53,525 nucleotides of DNA, taken from contig NZ_QEVW01000023.1 in assembly GCF_003287275.1 (NCBI RefSeq), forward strand, positions 1 through 53,525, in the 5' to 3' direction. Shown piece by piece: positions 42,326-49,923 of this stretch. The DNA is from Paenibacillus taichungensis (GTDB lineage Bacteria > Bacillota > Bacilli > Paenibacillales > Paenibacillaceae). Below the pieces are notes generated by a model. That model did no database searches and was not told the origin of the DNA. It was given only the letters and a program-made list of their open reading frames with translations. Every line of letters starts with the position of its first letter. The stretch's first letter is position 1. The position numbers were made by a program, and so were the translations under genes.

Positions 42326-42502
42326 TTAGGAATGGGACGGGTCCATATCTTCCGTTTTATCATGATTCATGGAATCCTGATGCCGACGGTCATTTGAGTC
42401 CTGTTGAATTTGCTGGGCATGGTGACTATTTACAGGTGTCTGATCCAGATCTGCGACTACATTTTGCAGGTTTTTATCTGTTCCAGCTTTCGCTTTACTC
42501 AC
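42326..42502 (-). CDS. Small hydrophilic protein of the sspP operon, unknown
   Basis: A 58-residue frame beginning with GTG (42500-42502), with AAAGGAG 9 nt upstream, ending 23 nt before sspP. The protein is rich in Asp, Gln, His and Asn (HHAQQIQQDSNDRRHQDSMN) and has no Cys, Trp or Phe, a composition usual for small spore proteins. It shares the N-terminal MSK and the 5' context with sspP. Not recognised as a known Ssp type; a new small spore protein is an inference. Confidence 0.65.
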   Translation of the reverse strand: MSKAKAGTDKNLQNVVADLDQTPVNSHHAQQIQQDSNDRRHQDSMNHDKTEDMDPSHS

Positions 42503-42527
42503 GTATTACCACTCCTTTGACGTCTGC

Positions 42528-42869
42528 CTAATGTCTAGTTTTGGGTTGCAACGACTGGGCACACTCATGAATATGACGCGTGTAATCCTGAGCCAATTCC
42601 TGAATGGGCTCTGTACGCTCATCCGTCGTTCTTCCATCGCGCTCCACATCAATTAGCTGTACACTGACTTCACGAGAATCCACATAGGCACACTTGAAAT
42701 CAAACGAGTACATCTGGTGTCCCGCTGTTGCGATGTGAATTCGAATAGCCTGTTGATCAGCCTCGTCAGCCATAACCTGAGCCCGATCTCCGACATTTAG
42801 GACCTCAGGCAATCTTTCCTGCCAAGCACCTACAAGCTCCGTCTGATCTATGTTTAATTCGCGGTTCAT
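42528..42869 (-). CDS. Hypothetical protein heading the sspP operon
   Basis: A 113-residue soluble protein without signal peptide. Beta-rich middle (RAQVMADEADQQAIRIHIATAGHQMYSFDFKCAYVDSREVSVQLIDVERDG) and a helical C-terminal part (PIQELAQDYTRHIHECAQSL). GGAGGTGG stands directly upstream of the ATG at 42869. It is the first of three genes closing with sspP, under a forespore-like promoter. Not recognised. Confidence 0.72.
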   Translation of the reverse strand: MNRELNIDQTELVGAWQERLPEVLNVGDRAQVMADEADQQAIRIHIATAGHQMYSFDFKCAYVDSREVSVQLIDVERDGRTTDERTEPIQELAQDYTRHIHECAQSLQPKTRH

Positions 42870-42890
42870 CTTACCACCTCCACTCTTATA

Positions 42891-42921
42891 TAAAGTGCGG
42901 CGATTCGGATGTTTTTATTCA
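42891..42921 (-). promoter_or_regulatory. Candidate forespore (sigma-G/F) promoter
   Basis: Minus strand TGAATA (42916-42921), the ideal sigma-G -35, 18 bp, then CACTTTA (42891-42897), four of seven matches to CATACTA. It lies just upstream of the operon that ends with sspP. Confidence 0.45.
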
Positions 42922-43013
42922 TCACACAGATATTGAAACCAACTGATTTTCTAGCGCAAAAATGCTCTGGAAGATACAGCGTGTATGCGGCTGCACTAAA
43001 TGATAAATAAATG

Positions 43014-43047
43014 CAAAAAAGGACCCGAGCTTATCGCTCGGACCCTT
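43014..43047 (-). terminator. tRNA-Ser terminator
   Basis: Minus strand AAGGGTCCGAGC-GATAA-GCTCGGGTCCTT plus TTTT, 16 nt after the tRNA. Confidence 0.92.
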
Positions 43048-43062
43048 ATCATAATTGTAGTA

Positions 43063-43151
43063 TGGCGGAGAGGGTGGGATTCGAACCCACGTGGAGTTGC
43101 CCCCTAACGGTTTTCAAGACCGCCCCGTTATGACCGCTTCGGTACCTCTCC
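43063..43151 (-). tRNA. tRNA-Ser (UGA)
   Basis: 89 nt including an encoded CCA. Acceptor GGAGAGG/CCTCTCC, T arm GTGGGTTCGAATCCCAC, anticodon loop CTTGAAA giving UGA, and a long variable arm typical of serine tRNAs. It lies downstream of serS as in B. subtilis, and has its own promoter and terminator. Confidence 0.97.
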
Positions 43152-43186
43152 AGGACATTAACTTTTATAAACTTGCCACGAAATAG

Positions 43187-43216
43187 ATCATACCATAATT
43201 GTATGGCAGAAAGCAA
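43187..43216 (-). promoter_or_regulatory. tRNA-Ser promoter
   Basis: Minus strand TTGCTT (43211-43216), 18 bp, TATGAT (43187-43192), about 36 nt before the tRNA. Confidence 0.6.
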
Positions 43217-43374
43217 CCTTTTTATATGATTTATTATTTGATACATCAAAAAGGGGATTTTCACCTACTAAGTAAAGATAACCAGCGCTACCTAACGATT
43301 GAATGGTTGTTCAGAATCGGTTCAGCCCTGCTCTGTATAATTGAATTTTAGACTTTTCATTACGAGGTGGTTGC

Positions 43375-45405
43375 TTGTTTATAGGTGTGTATCGTAAAAA
43401 TGACCCTTTGAACACATTGCCTGAGGAGCGAATCAGTGAATTGATCTCAGAGGGAATGAAACAAGGCGCAAATGTTTTCTTCTTTGATGCCGGCAGCATC
43501 GATATGGAACAGGAATTACTCCACGGTACCTTCCCTGAGGGAAACGCATGGGTACAGAGGAAGGTGCCTCTCCCTGACGTGGTACTTAATGAAGCACCTG
43601 AGCCTGTTAATAACAGGCCGGAATGTGAGAATTGGCTGCGTCGCAGGGTTCCCTTTACAACATATCTAATTCACGGAAAATACGACATTCAGAAGAAGCT
43701 GGACCCCCTCTTCAAAGATCACCTTATTCCGACGGAGCGCTTGCAGGATCTCAATCAATTTCTTGCTTTTTTGGATGTTCACGAGGAAGTTTTAGTTAAA
43801 CCTGATCAAGGGCGCCGCGGCAATTCCATTTTCACAGTCAAAAAGATAGATGATCGCTATGTATGGCGTCAGCAAAATGAAGCGATCTGGCTTGATTATT
43901 CTGGATTACAGGAACTTTTGCAGGAAGGGCTCGCTCAAAACTCCTCTATTATTCAGCCCTACCTTCCATGCCTTACCGAGATGGGAGAAGTTGTTGATTT
44001 TCGAATACATATTCAGCGCGATGGAACGGGACGATGGGCTCTGACCAAAATGTATGCCCGCACTGGTATTACCGATTCCATCATCAGCAATATAAGTAAA
44101 GGTGGTGGCATGGAGGACGCGGCTAATATGCTCTATCGTTTATTCCCAGTTCAGGCCGACCAGCTCAGAATTGAAATGGAGCGGCTGGCTATTCGTATGG
44201 CAGAGACAATTAACCGTTCATATTCCTTTCTTATTGATGAGCTTGGTATGGATTTTATTGTGACTCCCACAGGCCAAATCCTGTTCCTGGAGGCCAATAT
44301 AAGCCCCCAAACGCGGTTTCATGAGCAGGCACGGGCAGCACGAGCGATTGAATACGCACAATATGTAGCCAAAGCCGGGCAAATAGCGCCCCATCCCGTT
44401 ATTGCCATGCTGACCAACGACCACTGTGATAAGCAACTCGCTACCGCCTGCGCATATTCAGCAAAATGGAGTGATGCAGTGTTTTATTATTTTGCTCCAC
44501 ACGATGTTCATGCAGAATTGCGCTATATCAAAGGATATGTCCTGGAGGACGGAGAGTGGGAGGCACGGTATTGTCCATTCCCTGATGTGGTCTATGACCG
44601 ATTGAAAGCACGTGGTAATGCGAATTACAGTTACGTTTATGAGGCTTTAAGACATGTGCCCTTCACCGATGAACGAAACGGAGGTTCCTTTAGCAAGAAA
44701 AAAAGTTATGAAATGCTTGAAGACAATGCAAAGCTTGTCTCCCATATAATCCCGTATGCTGCAGTAGAGAGCGTTCAGGAGATTTTGGCCTTCATCGATA
44801 CTTACGGGACTTCCATCATCAAGCCCTCTATAGGCTCGTTCGGCAACGGAATCATCGTTGTTCAGCGTGAACAGGAAGGCTTCGCCGTAAAGGCTCACGA
44901 GCATGTTCACATGATGAACGATGAGGAGTTCGGGCAACTGATCTCCATGCTTGCGACCAAAAAGGGCTTTATTATTCAAAAATTTATTCGAAGCGAAACC
45001 CGGAACGGACTTCCCTTTCATATAAGACTGCATCTGGTCCGGAACGGAAGCGGGAAATGGTCTTTCATTTCCGCATTTCCTTTTCTCTCTACCCAAAGCG
45101 AGCATAAGGTAGTTAACCACGCTGATTCACTCCGTGCATTTACGACATGGGACTGGCTGTCTCGGCATGAGTTTCCTCAAAAGGAAGAAGTCATGCTGAC
45201 GAGACTAGAACAGATGGCGACAATGACGGCTAATCATATTGCTGACCATGTGAAGGAGCGAATCTGCGAGTTGGGCATTGATGTAGGCATTGATTCGTCG
45301 GGTGAGATTTGGATTTTCGAAGTCAATATGAACAAAATCGGTTCTACGCACAGGGAGTTTGAAGTCGCGCAACATATGATTCCTTTTGCTCTTTCTTTGC
45401 GTTAG
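43375..45405 (+). CDS. Fused double YheC/YheD-type ATP-grasp protein
   Basis: A 676-residue protein with two tandem copies of the YheC/YheD module, which in Bacillus is a coat-associated ATP-grasp of about 350-450 residues. Module 1 (about 1-340) has VPFTTYLIHGKYDIQKKL, VLVKPDQGRRGNSIF, DFRIHIQRDGTG and the metal site FLEANIS. Module 2 (about 345-676) has VPFTDERNGGSFSKKKSY, SIIKPSIGSFGNGI, HIRLHLVRNGSG and IFEVNMN. Both keep the nucleotide and metal residues, so both may be active. Each module also carries its own N-terminal about 90-residue part. The start is TTG with GAGGTGG upstream. The next gene, an SLH surface protein, starts 27 nt after. Confidence 0.82.
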   Translation: MFIGVYRKNDPLNTLPEERISELISEGMKQGANVFFFDAGSIDMEQELLHGTFPEGNAWVQRKVPLPDVVLNEAPEPVNNRPECENWLRRRVPFTTYLIHGKYDIQKKLDPLFKDHLIPTERLQDLNQFLAFLDVHEEVLVKPDQGRRGNSIFTVKKIDDRYVWRQQNEAIWLDYSGLQELLQEGLAQNSSIIQPYLPCLTEMGEVVDFRIHIQRDGTGRWALTKMYARTGITDSIISNISKGGGMEDAANMLYRLFPVQADQLRIEMERLAIRMAETINRSYSFLIDELGMDFIVTPTGQILFLEANISPQTRFHEQARAARAIEYAQYVAKAGQIAPHPVIAMLTNDHCDKQLATACAYSAKWSDAVFYYFAPHDVHAELRYIKGYVLEDGEWEARYCPFPDVVYDRLKARGNANYSYVYEALRHVPFTDERNGGSFSKKKSYEMLEDNAKLVSHIIPYAAVESVQEILAFIDTYGTSIIKPSIGSFGNGIIVVQREQEGFAVKAHEHVHMMNDEEFGQLISMLATKKGFIIQKFIRSETRNGLPFHIRLHLVRNGSGKWSFISAFPFLSTQSEHKVVNHADSLRAFTTWDWLSRHEFPQKEEVMLTRLEQMATMTANHIADHVKERICELGIDVGIDSSGEIWIFEVNMNKIGSTHREFEVAQHMIPFALSLR

Positions 45406-45431
45406 TTCTACTTTTAATAAGGAGTGAAGAG

Positions 45432-47204
45432 ATGAAAAAGAAAAGAAAGAATGTTCATCAGCAAATGCTTAAAGCCGGAAACGCTAGAAAACGTGCCGTT
45501 AAGACGACCGTATTGGCTGCCGGGCTAATGACACATGTATTGGCGGGTAACGCCATTGATTACAAAGCTGACGACATATACAAGGGAGATTCGATTAGCT
45601 ATTTTCAGCATTTCTTCGGAATGGAAAAAGCATCAGCCGATCCTGATGGAGATGATGAGGGGAGCAGCGAGCCTGAATCTGGCGGTGGTGAGCCTGAGTC
45701 TGGCGGCAGTGAGCCTGAGTCTGGCGGCAGTGAGCCTGAATCTGGCGGCAGTGAGCCTGAGTCTGGCGGCAGTGAGCCTGAGTCTGGCGGCAGTGAGCCT
45801 GAATCTGGCGGTGGTGAGCCCGAGTCTGGTGGCGGCGAGCCTGAGTCTGGCGGTGGTGAGCCCGAGTCTGGTGGCGGCGAGCCTGAGTCTGGCGGCAGTG
45901 AGCCTGAGTCTGGAGGAAACAGACCTGAGAGCAGCAGCTCGTCATCACAAACCTCCAACTCAGCCACAGTTGGCAACTCAATTATTGATTCTTCCGCATC
46001 TATGGGTTCTGCAGCCAATAGCCTAAACCAATGGATACATGGGAAATTGGATAATGGCACTGTTACCGTATCCGTAGATTCGAGTGTCGTACGTAAGTTA
46101 TCTACTCTTGATCATCTGAATGATTTGTCTGTAACTATATTGCCAAGTGTTCCGCACATTCAATTGACACTACCGAAGGAAGTTCTTTCTTTTCTGCGCT
46201 CACAGGAAAAAGTTTCTTCATTCACTCTGTACAGCAATCAGTCCAAAATGGCGTTAGCTTTGAATAAATTAAATATTCAACCTGCATCATCTCTACTGCA
46301 TGTGCCAACCGAAAAGCTTGATCTCCAGATTAACATTGATATCCTGTCCAACGATGAATTGTCTAACCTAAAACAATCATTACCAGCCGGCCTAAAATTG
46401 TTGGTACAGCCTTTACGTTTCAATGTACAATGGGTGGCTGGTGACCAAACGCTCAAGCTGGATCAAGAAGAATTAAAACATGTGACTCGGGTCATCCACC
46501 TTGGTACTACAGATCTTGACCCACAGACAGCAACCGTTCTCGGGTTCAATGAAGAAACGCGGACATATTCCTACGTGCCAGCCTATTTCGTCCAAGATAA
46601 AGGACAATGGGAGGTAAGAATACGGGACATGCAATACAGCACTTATGTTATTGCTTCAGACGAACAGATAGATACTTCAGACAATGATTCGTCGATAAAC
46701 AGCATCCAATACATGCAGAACAAACAACTACTTGCTTTGAATCAATTGAAAACGGGTGAACCGATCACACGCGGACAGGTCGCCCAATTATTAGTTTCCG
46801 CCTTAGGAGCAAACGGAATCGTATCTAAGAATACCTCTTTCCGGGATGTGACTGAGGAACAATCGTATGCGGCAACCGCTGCACACCTTGGAATTGTCAA
46901 AGGCTATGCGGATGGAACATTCCGTGCCGATCGTCAGGTCACCCGGGAAGAGCTCGCAAGCATGGTCTATCGGGCAATTCAGTATGCAGGAGGAGATTCT
47001 GTCGCTAATAGCTCAGCTGTGATATCCTATCTGGACCAAGATTCTATCTCTCCTTGGGCCACAGCCCAAGTCCAGGCTTTGACATCGCTCGATTTGCTTC
47101 AAGATACATTCGGGACTTCCTTCGAGCCGAAAAAAGCAGCATCCACAGACGAAGCACTTATGATCTTGGTGCGTACGCTTCGCTCCATTGAGTATATGAA
47201 CTAA
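45432..47204 (+). CDS. SLH-domain surface protein with EPESGG repeats
   Basis: A 590-residue exported protein. A long basic N-terminus and hydrophobic stretch (TTVLAAGLMTHVLAGNA) act as signal peptide. An acidic segment leads into 12 copies of the heptad (S/G)EPESGG (encoded at about 45667-45918) and a Ser-rich linker. A middle domain of unknown fold spans about 190-420. S-layer-homology repeats fill the end (ITRGQVAQLL; FRDVTEEQSYAA; GIVKGYADGTFRADRQVTREEL; the third is degenerate). SLH domains bind wall polymers, so the protein should coat the cell or spore surface. AAGGAG lies 7 nt before the ATG. It follows the ATP-grasp gene closely. Confidence 0.88.
   Translation: MKKKRKNVHQQMLKAGNARKRAVKTTVLAAGLMTHVLAGNAIDYKADDIYKGDSISYFQHFFGMEKASADPDGDDEGSSEPESGGGEPESGGSEPESGGSEPESGGSEPESGGSEPESGGSEPESGGGEPESGGGEPESGGGEPESGGGEPESGGSEPESGGNRPESSSSSSQTSNSATVGNSIIDSSASMGSAANSLNQWIHGKLDNGTVTVSVDSSVVRKLSTLDHLNDLSVTILPSVPHIQLTLPKEVLSFLRSQEKVSSFTLYSNQSKMALALNKLNIQPASSLLHVPTEKLDLQINIDILSNDELSNLKQSLPAGLKLLVQPLRFNVQWVAGDQTLKLDQEELKHVTRVIHLGTTDLDPQTATVLGFNEETRTYSYVPAYFVQDKGQWEVRIRDMQYSTYVIASDEQIDTSDNDSSINSIQYMQNKQLLALNQLKTGEPITRGQVAQLLVSALGANGIVSKNTSFRDVTEEQSYAATAAHLGIVKGYADGTFRADRQVTREELASMVYRAIQYAGGDSVANSSAVISYLDQDSISPWATAQVQALTSLDLLQDTFGTSFEPKKAASTDEALMILVRTLRSIEYMN
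45667..45918 (+). repeat. 21-nt tandem repeats coding the EPESGG heptad
   Basis: Twelve head-to-tail copies of about 21 nt (GAGCCTGAGTCTGGCGGCAGT and variants) inside the SLH protein gene. Neighbouring copies alternate in blocks between GGCGGCAGT and GGTGGCGGC endings, suggesting recent block duplication. A degenerate 13th copy follows. The period, absence of spacers and coding frame rule out CRISPR. Confidence 0.95.
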
Positions 47205-47267
47205 TATTTACGCTTTCGCTTAGGGGAAATCATGGCTAACGTATCGTCTTCATAAAAAATAAACTAC

Positions 47268-47331
47268 AAAAAACCGTCGCCCTGTGAAAATGGAACGTTC
47301 TAAATTCCCATTTGTCAGGAGACGGTTTTTT
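47268..47331. terminator. Bidirectional terminator SLH gene / serS
   Basis: AAAAAACCGTC...CCTG / CAGG...GACGGTTTTTT with a long loop; A and T runs on both sides serve both convergent genes. Confidence 0.85.
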
Positions 47332-47355
47332 ATTTCAATCATTTAGTTGAAAATC

Positions 47356-48639
47356 TTAGGATCGACGGGCAATCACGCTGACTCCACCCATGTAAGGACG
47401 AAGTGCTTCAGGAATAACCACTGTTCCATCTTCTTGTTGATAGTTCTCCAGAATAGCAGCTACTGTACGCCCCACTGCCAGTCCTGAACCATTTAATGTA
47501 TGGACAAATTCCGGTTTCGCTTTTGGCTCTCTACGGAAACGGATATTAGCTCGACGTGCTTGGAAGTCTTCACAGTTGGAGCAAGACGAGATTTCGCGAT
47601 ACGTATTGCTTTCCGGCAACCAAACCTCAATGTCATATGTTTTGGCAGATGTGAAGCCCATATCTGCTGTACACAACGTCAGAACACGGTAAGGCAGCCC
47701 CAATAATTGAAGCACACGTTCCGCATTTAGAGTCATGTTCTCCAATTCCTCATAAGAGGTCTCAGGAGAAGACAGTTTCAACAGCTCAACTTTATTGAAC
47801 TGATGCTGACGAATCAAGCCGCGTGTATCCCGTCCAGCAGAACCTGCTTCAGATCGGAAACATGAGCTGTACGCCACAAAGTGTTTAGGCAGTTGGTCTG
47901 CATTCAAAATCTCTTCGCGATGATAGTTCGTTACCGGAACTTCAGCGGTAGGGATCAAATAATACTCGGTATCTTTCAGCTTAAACAGGTCTTCCTCGAA
48001 TTTCGGCAGTTGGCCAGTTCCAAACAAGCTGTCACGGTTAACGATGTATGGAGGCAGAATCTCTTCATACCCATGCTGATCGCTGTGTAGATCCATCATA
48101 AAGTTGATCAAAGCACGTTCCAAACGTGCACCCAATCCTTTATAAAAGGTAAAACGGGAGCCTGTTACTTTGGCAGCCGCTTCAAAATCAAGAATGTCGA
48201 GATCCTGTGCGATTTCCCAGTGTGCTTTTGGTGTAAATGAAAAGGACTTCGGCTCTTCCCAACGACGAATCTCCACATTATCATCTTCGGACGCACCAAC
48301 AGGTACACTCTCGTTAGGGATGTTCGGAATCGCCATAGTCAGTTCGTTGATCTTCACTTCCAACTCACGCACTTCTTCATCCATTGCTTTGATTCGATCG
48401 GAGACTTCACGCATCTCAAGGATCAACTCGTCGGCATTTTCACCACTCTTTTTAAGCTTGGCCACTTCTCCAGATACCGTATTCCGGCGACTTTTCAGGT
48501 TTTCACTCTCTTGCAGCAAATCGCGACGCTTGGCATCCATATCCGTGAACCCGGCGATTAGATCCAGCGACTTGCCACGTTTCGTCAATGCTTCTTCAAC
48601 ACGTGCATACTCATTCCGCAATATTTTCACATCAAGCAC
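47356..48639 (-). CDS. serS: Seryl-tRNA synthetase
   Basis: Class II synthetase charging tRNA-Ser. The 427 residues start with the long antiparallel coiled coil (about 30-110, LLQESENLKSRRNTVSGEVA...), followed by the catalytic core with motif 2 (YSSCFRSEAGSAGRDTRGL) and motif 3 (LNGSGLAVGRTVAAILENY). The start is GTG (48637-48639) with AGGAGGGG upstream. The 260 nt before it contain no recognisable T-box but hold an unknown structured RNA. tRNA-Ser(UGA) lies downstream on the same strand. Confidence 0.97.
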   Translation of the reverse strand: MLDVKILRNEYARVEEALTKRGKSLDLIAGFTDMDAKRRDLLQESENLKSRRNTVSGEVAKLKKSGENADELILEMREVSDRIKAMDEEVRELEVKINELTMAIPNIPNESVPVGASEDDNVEIRRWEEPKSFSFTPKAHWEIAQDLDILDFEAAAKVTGSRFTFYKGLGARLERALINFMMDLHSDQHGYEEILPPYIVNRDSLFGTGQLPKFEEDLFKLKDTEYYLIPTAEVPVTNYHREEILNADQLPKHFVAYSSCFRSEAGSAGRDTRGLIRQHQFNKVELLKLSSPETSYEELENMTLNAERVLQLLGLPYRVLTLCTADMGFTSAKTYDIEVWLPESNTYREISSCSNCEDFQARRANIRFRREPKAKPEFVHTLNGSGLAVGRTVAAILENYQQEDGTVVIPEALRPYMGGVSVIARRS

Positions 48640-48737
48640 TAAATACCCCTCCTAAATAACACCACAAAGTAGAAACCTTCCTCATTAACTCCTGCCAAAA
48701 CTTTGCAGCCTTATAACTTCATCATTTCTTAATGGTA

Positions 48738-48892
48738 AAAAATAACCTATGGCCTCCGGTGCTGCCCTATGCTGCGATTCCCGCTTTGGAAGCAGATACG
48801 GGCAACATCAGGCATCTGACCAGACAGCACCTTGCCAGTAAGCCTTGTGAGCCTCTGGAGGACCGATCCGGTTCAACGGCAGTCATAGGTTG
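48738..48892 (-). ncRNA. Unrecognised structured RNA between pdxT and serS
   Basis: On the minus strand AACCTATG (48885-48892) closes with CATAGGTT (48745-48752), followed directly by a T run. Nested helices are CCTCC/GGAGG, GGTGCTGTCT with AGGGCAGCACC (about 10 bp with G-U pairs), ACCG-GAT-CGGT, TCAG-ATGC-CTGA, and CCCG...GCTT-CCA-AAGC...GGG. This gives a closed multi-branch structure of about 150 nt. It starts 12 nt after the pdxT stop and ends about 100 nt before serS. T-box sequences (AGGGTGGNACCGCG) are absent. It may be a serS leader, a terminator with a regulatory domain, or an independent RNA. Confidence 0.6.
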
Positions 48893-48903
48893 TATATCAA
48901 TCA

Positions 48904-49494
48904 CTATTGGTTCTGTACAGGCTGTTTATACGACCTAGCCATGTCCACAAAGTAAGCATGCAGTCGATAATCATCTGTCAGCTCAGGGTGATAGGAGCAA
49001 GCCAGCAGATGCCCCTGGCGGGCAGTAACAATCTCATCCTTGTAAGTGGAGAGAACTTCCACCTCTTCTCCTACACTCTCAATCAGGGGTGCCCGGATGA
49101 ACACAGCCCTCACCGTCTCCTCAATGCCTTTTACTGGGAGATCCGTTTCAAAGCTTTCCCTCTGCCTTCCAAATGCATTTCTAGAGACGGTCATATCCAT
49201 TAGCTCCAGATGAGCTTCCTCTTGTCCTGCAATATGTTTGGCCATAACAATCAAACCAGCACAGGTGCCGAATACCGGTTTCCCCTCAGCAGCGAATGCC
49301 TGAATGGCCTCCATGAAACCATATTTACGCATCAGTTTGCCAATCGTGGTACTCTCACCGCCAGGAAGAATCAACCCATCCAGCTCCTCAAGTTGCTGAA
49401 CCTGTTTGATCGCCAATCCTTCTGCTCCGGCCCGTTCAATACTACGAATGTGCTCGGTGACTGCCCCTTGAAGTGCTAAAACGCCGATCTTCAT
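48904..49494 (-). CDS. pdxT: Pyridoxal 5'-phosphate synthase glutaminase subunit PdxT
   Basis: Class I glutaminase that feeds ammonia to PdxS for PLP synthesis. The 196 residues have the nucleophile C78 (FGTCAGL), the partner pair H169 and E171 (YHPELT), and the family LILPGGESTTIGKLM. All active-site residues are intact. AAAGGTGG lies 7 nt before the ATG. The preceding pdxS gene, its obligate partner, is reduced to a short remnant, so this subunit has no intact partner in the window. Confidence 0.96.
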   Translation of the reverse strand: MKIGVLALQGAVTEHIRSIERAGAEGLAIKQVQQLEELDGLILPGGESTTIGKLMRKYGFMEAIQAFAAEGKPVFGTCAGLIVMAKHIAGQEEAHLELMDMTVSRNAFGRQRESFETDLPVKGIEETVRAVFIRAPLIESVGEEVEVLSTYKDEIVTARQGHLLACSYHPELTDDYRLHAYFVDMARSYKQPVQNQ

Positions 49495-49512
49495 ATAAAA
49501 TCCACCTTTCTC

Positions 49513-49682
49513 TTACCAGCCGCGATCCTGCATGGGCTCGGAAGGTGCAAGTTTGGAATTGGTACCGATCATGGAAGCACCTTCGCCAATCAGGCGCAAC
49601 GCTTCACCCAAGTCCTTGGCGCCACATCATGTCCGATCCGCGCTTTGGCACCTCTTTTAACGCGTGCTATTCCCGTTTCCAT
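49513..49682 (-). pseudogene. pdxS: Collapsed pdxS remnant (PLP synthase lyase subunit)
   Basis: On the minus strand 170 bp hold pieces of PdxS (normally about 293 residues) in the right order. METGIARVKRG (49650-49682) is the N-terminus. AKARIGH (49629-49649) belongs near residue 80. CGAKDLGEALRLIGEGASMI (49567-49626) belongs near 133-152. The end, 49513-49566, reads SKLAPSEPMQDRGW then stop, as in intact PdxS. At least three internal segments are missing. A 2-nt remainder between pieces 2 and 3 breaks the frame, so a stop follows after about 30 codons. The catalytic lysines lie in lost parts. The stop lies 18 nt before pdxT, which keeps the original operon spacing. Identification is by family memory; the joins are seen directly. 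Confidence 0.85.
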
Positions 49683-49807
49683 ACCCCAATATACCGTAAT
49701 GGATGTATCGTTCTTGTCCATAAACAGGATGTGGAATATGCAGTGTCAGTTAGAAGAACAATAGACTTTTTAACTGATTTATACGTAGAATTCTAACTTG
49801 ATATTTT

Positions 49808-49841
49808 ACCGGAAAAATTGTAAATATACAATCCATCCGGT
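49808..49841. promoter_or_regulatory. Bipartite palindrome upstream of the pdxS remnant
   Basis: ACCGGA-N3-ATTGTA-N4-TACAAT-N3-TCCGGT, symmetrical over 34 bp. It lies between dacA and the pdxS remnant, about 126 bp before the latter. It looks like an operator; a TTGACA (minus, 49859-49864) stands just upstream but without a matching -10. Confidence 0.55.
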
Positions 49842-49923
49842 CGGAAATACTTGTATTTTGTCAATAGTCTAACGACACTATATTGAAAATGTCATATTAA
49901 TCTGTCTTCTTTCACCTTTTCTA

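Noticed and set aside
45667..45918. Direct repeats as a possible CRISPR array
   Set aside because: Period of 21 nt without spacers, in frame within a surface protein gene.
45605..46060. Long open frames on the minus strand across the EPESGG repeats
   Set aside because: Repeat-driven shadows (PDSGSPP-type translations); the plus-strand frame has signal peptide, SLH domains and a ribosome site.
48640..48903. T-box leader for serS
   Set aside because: No AGGGTGGNACCGCG T-box sequence or specifier stem could be found; the structure present is different.
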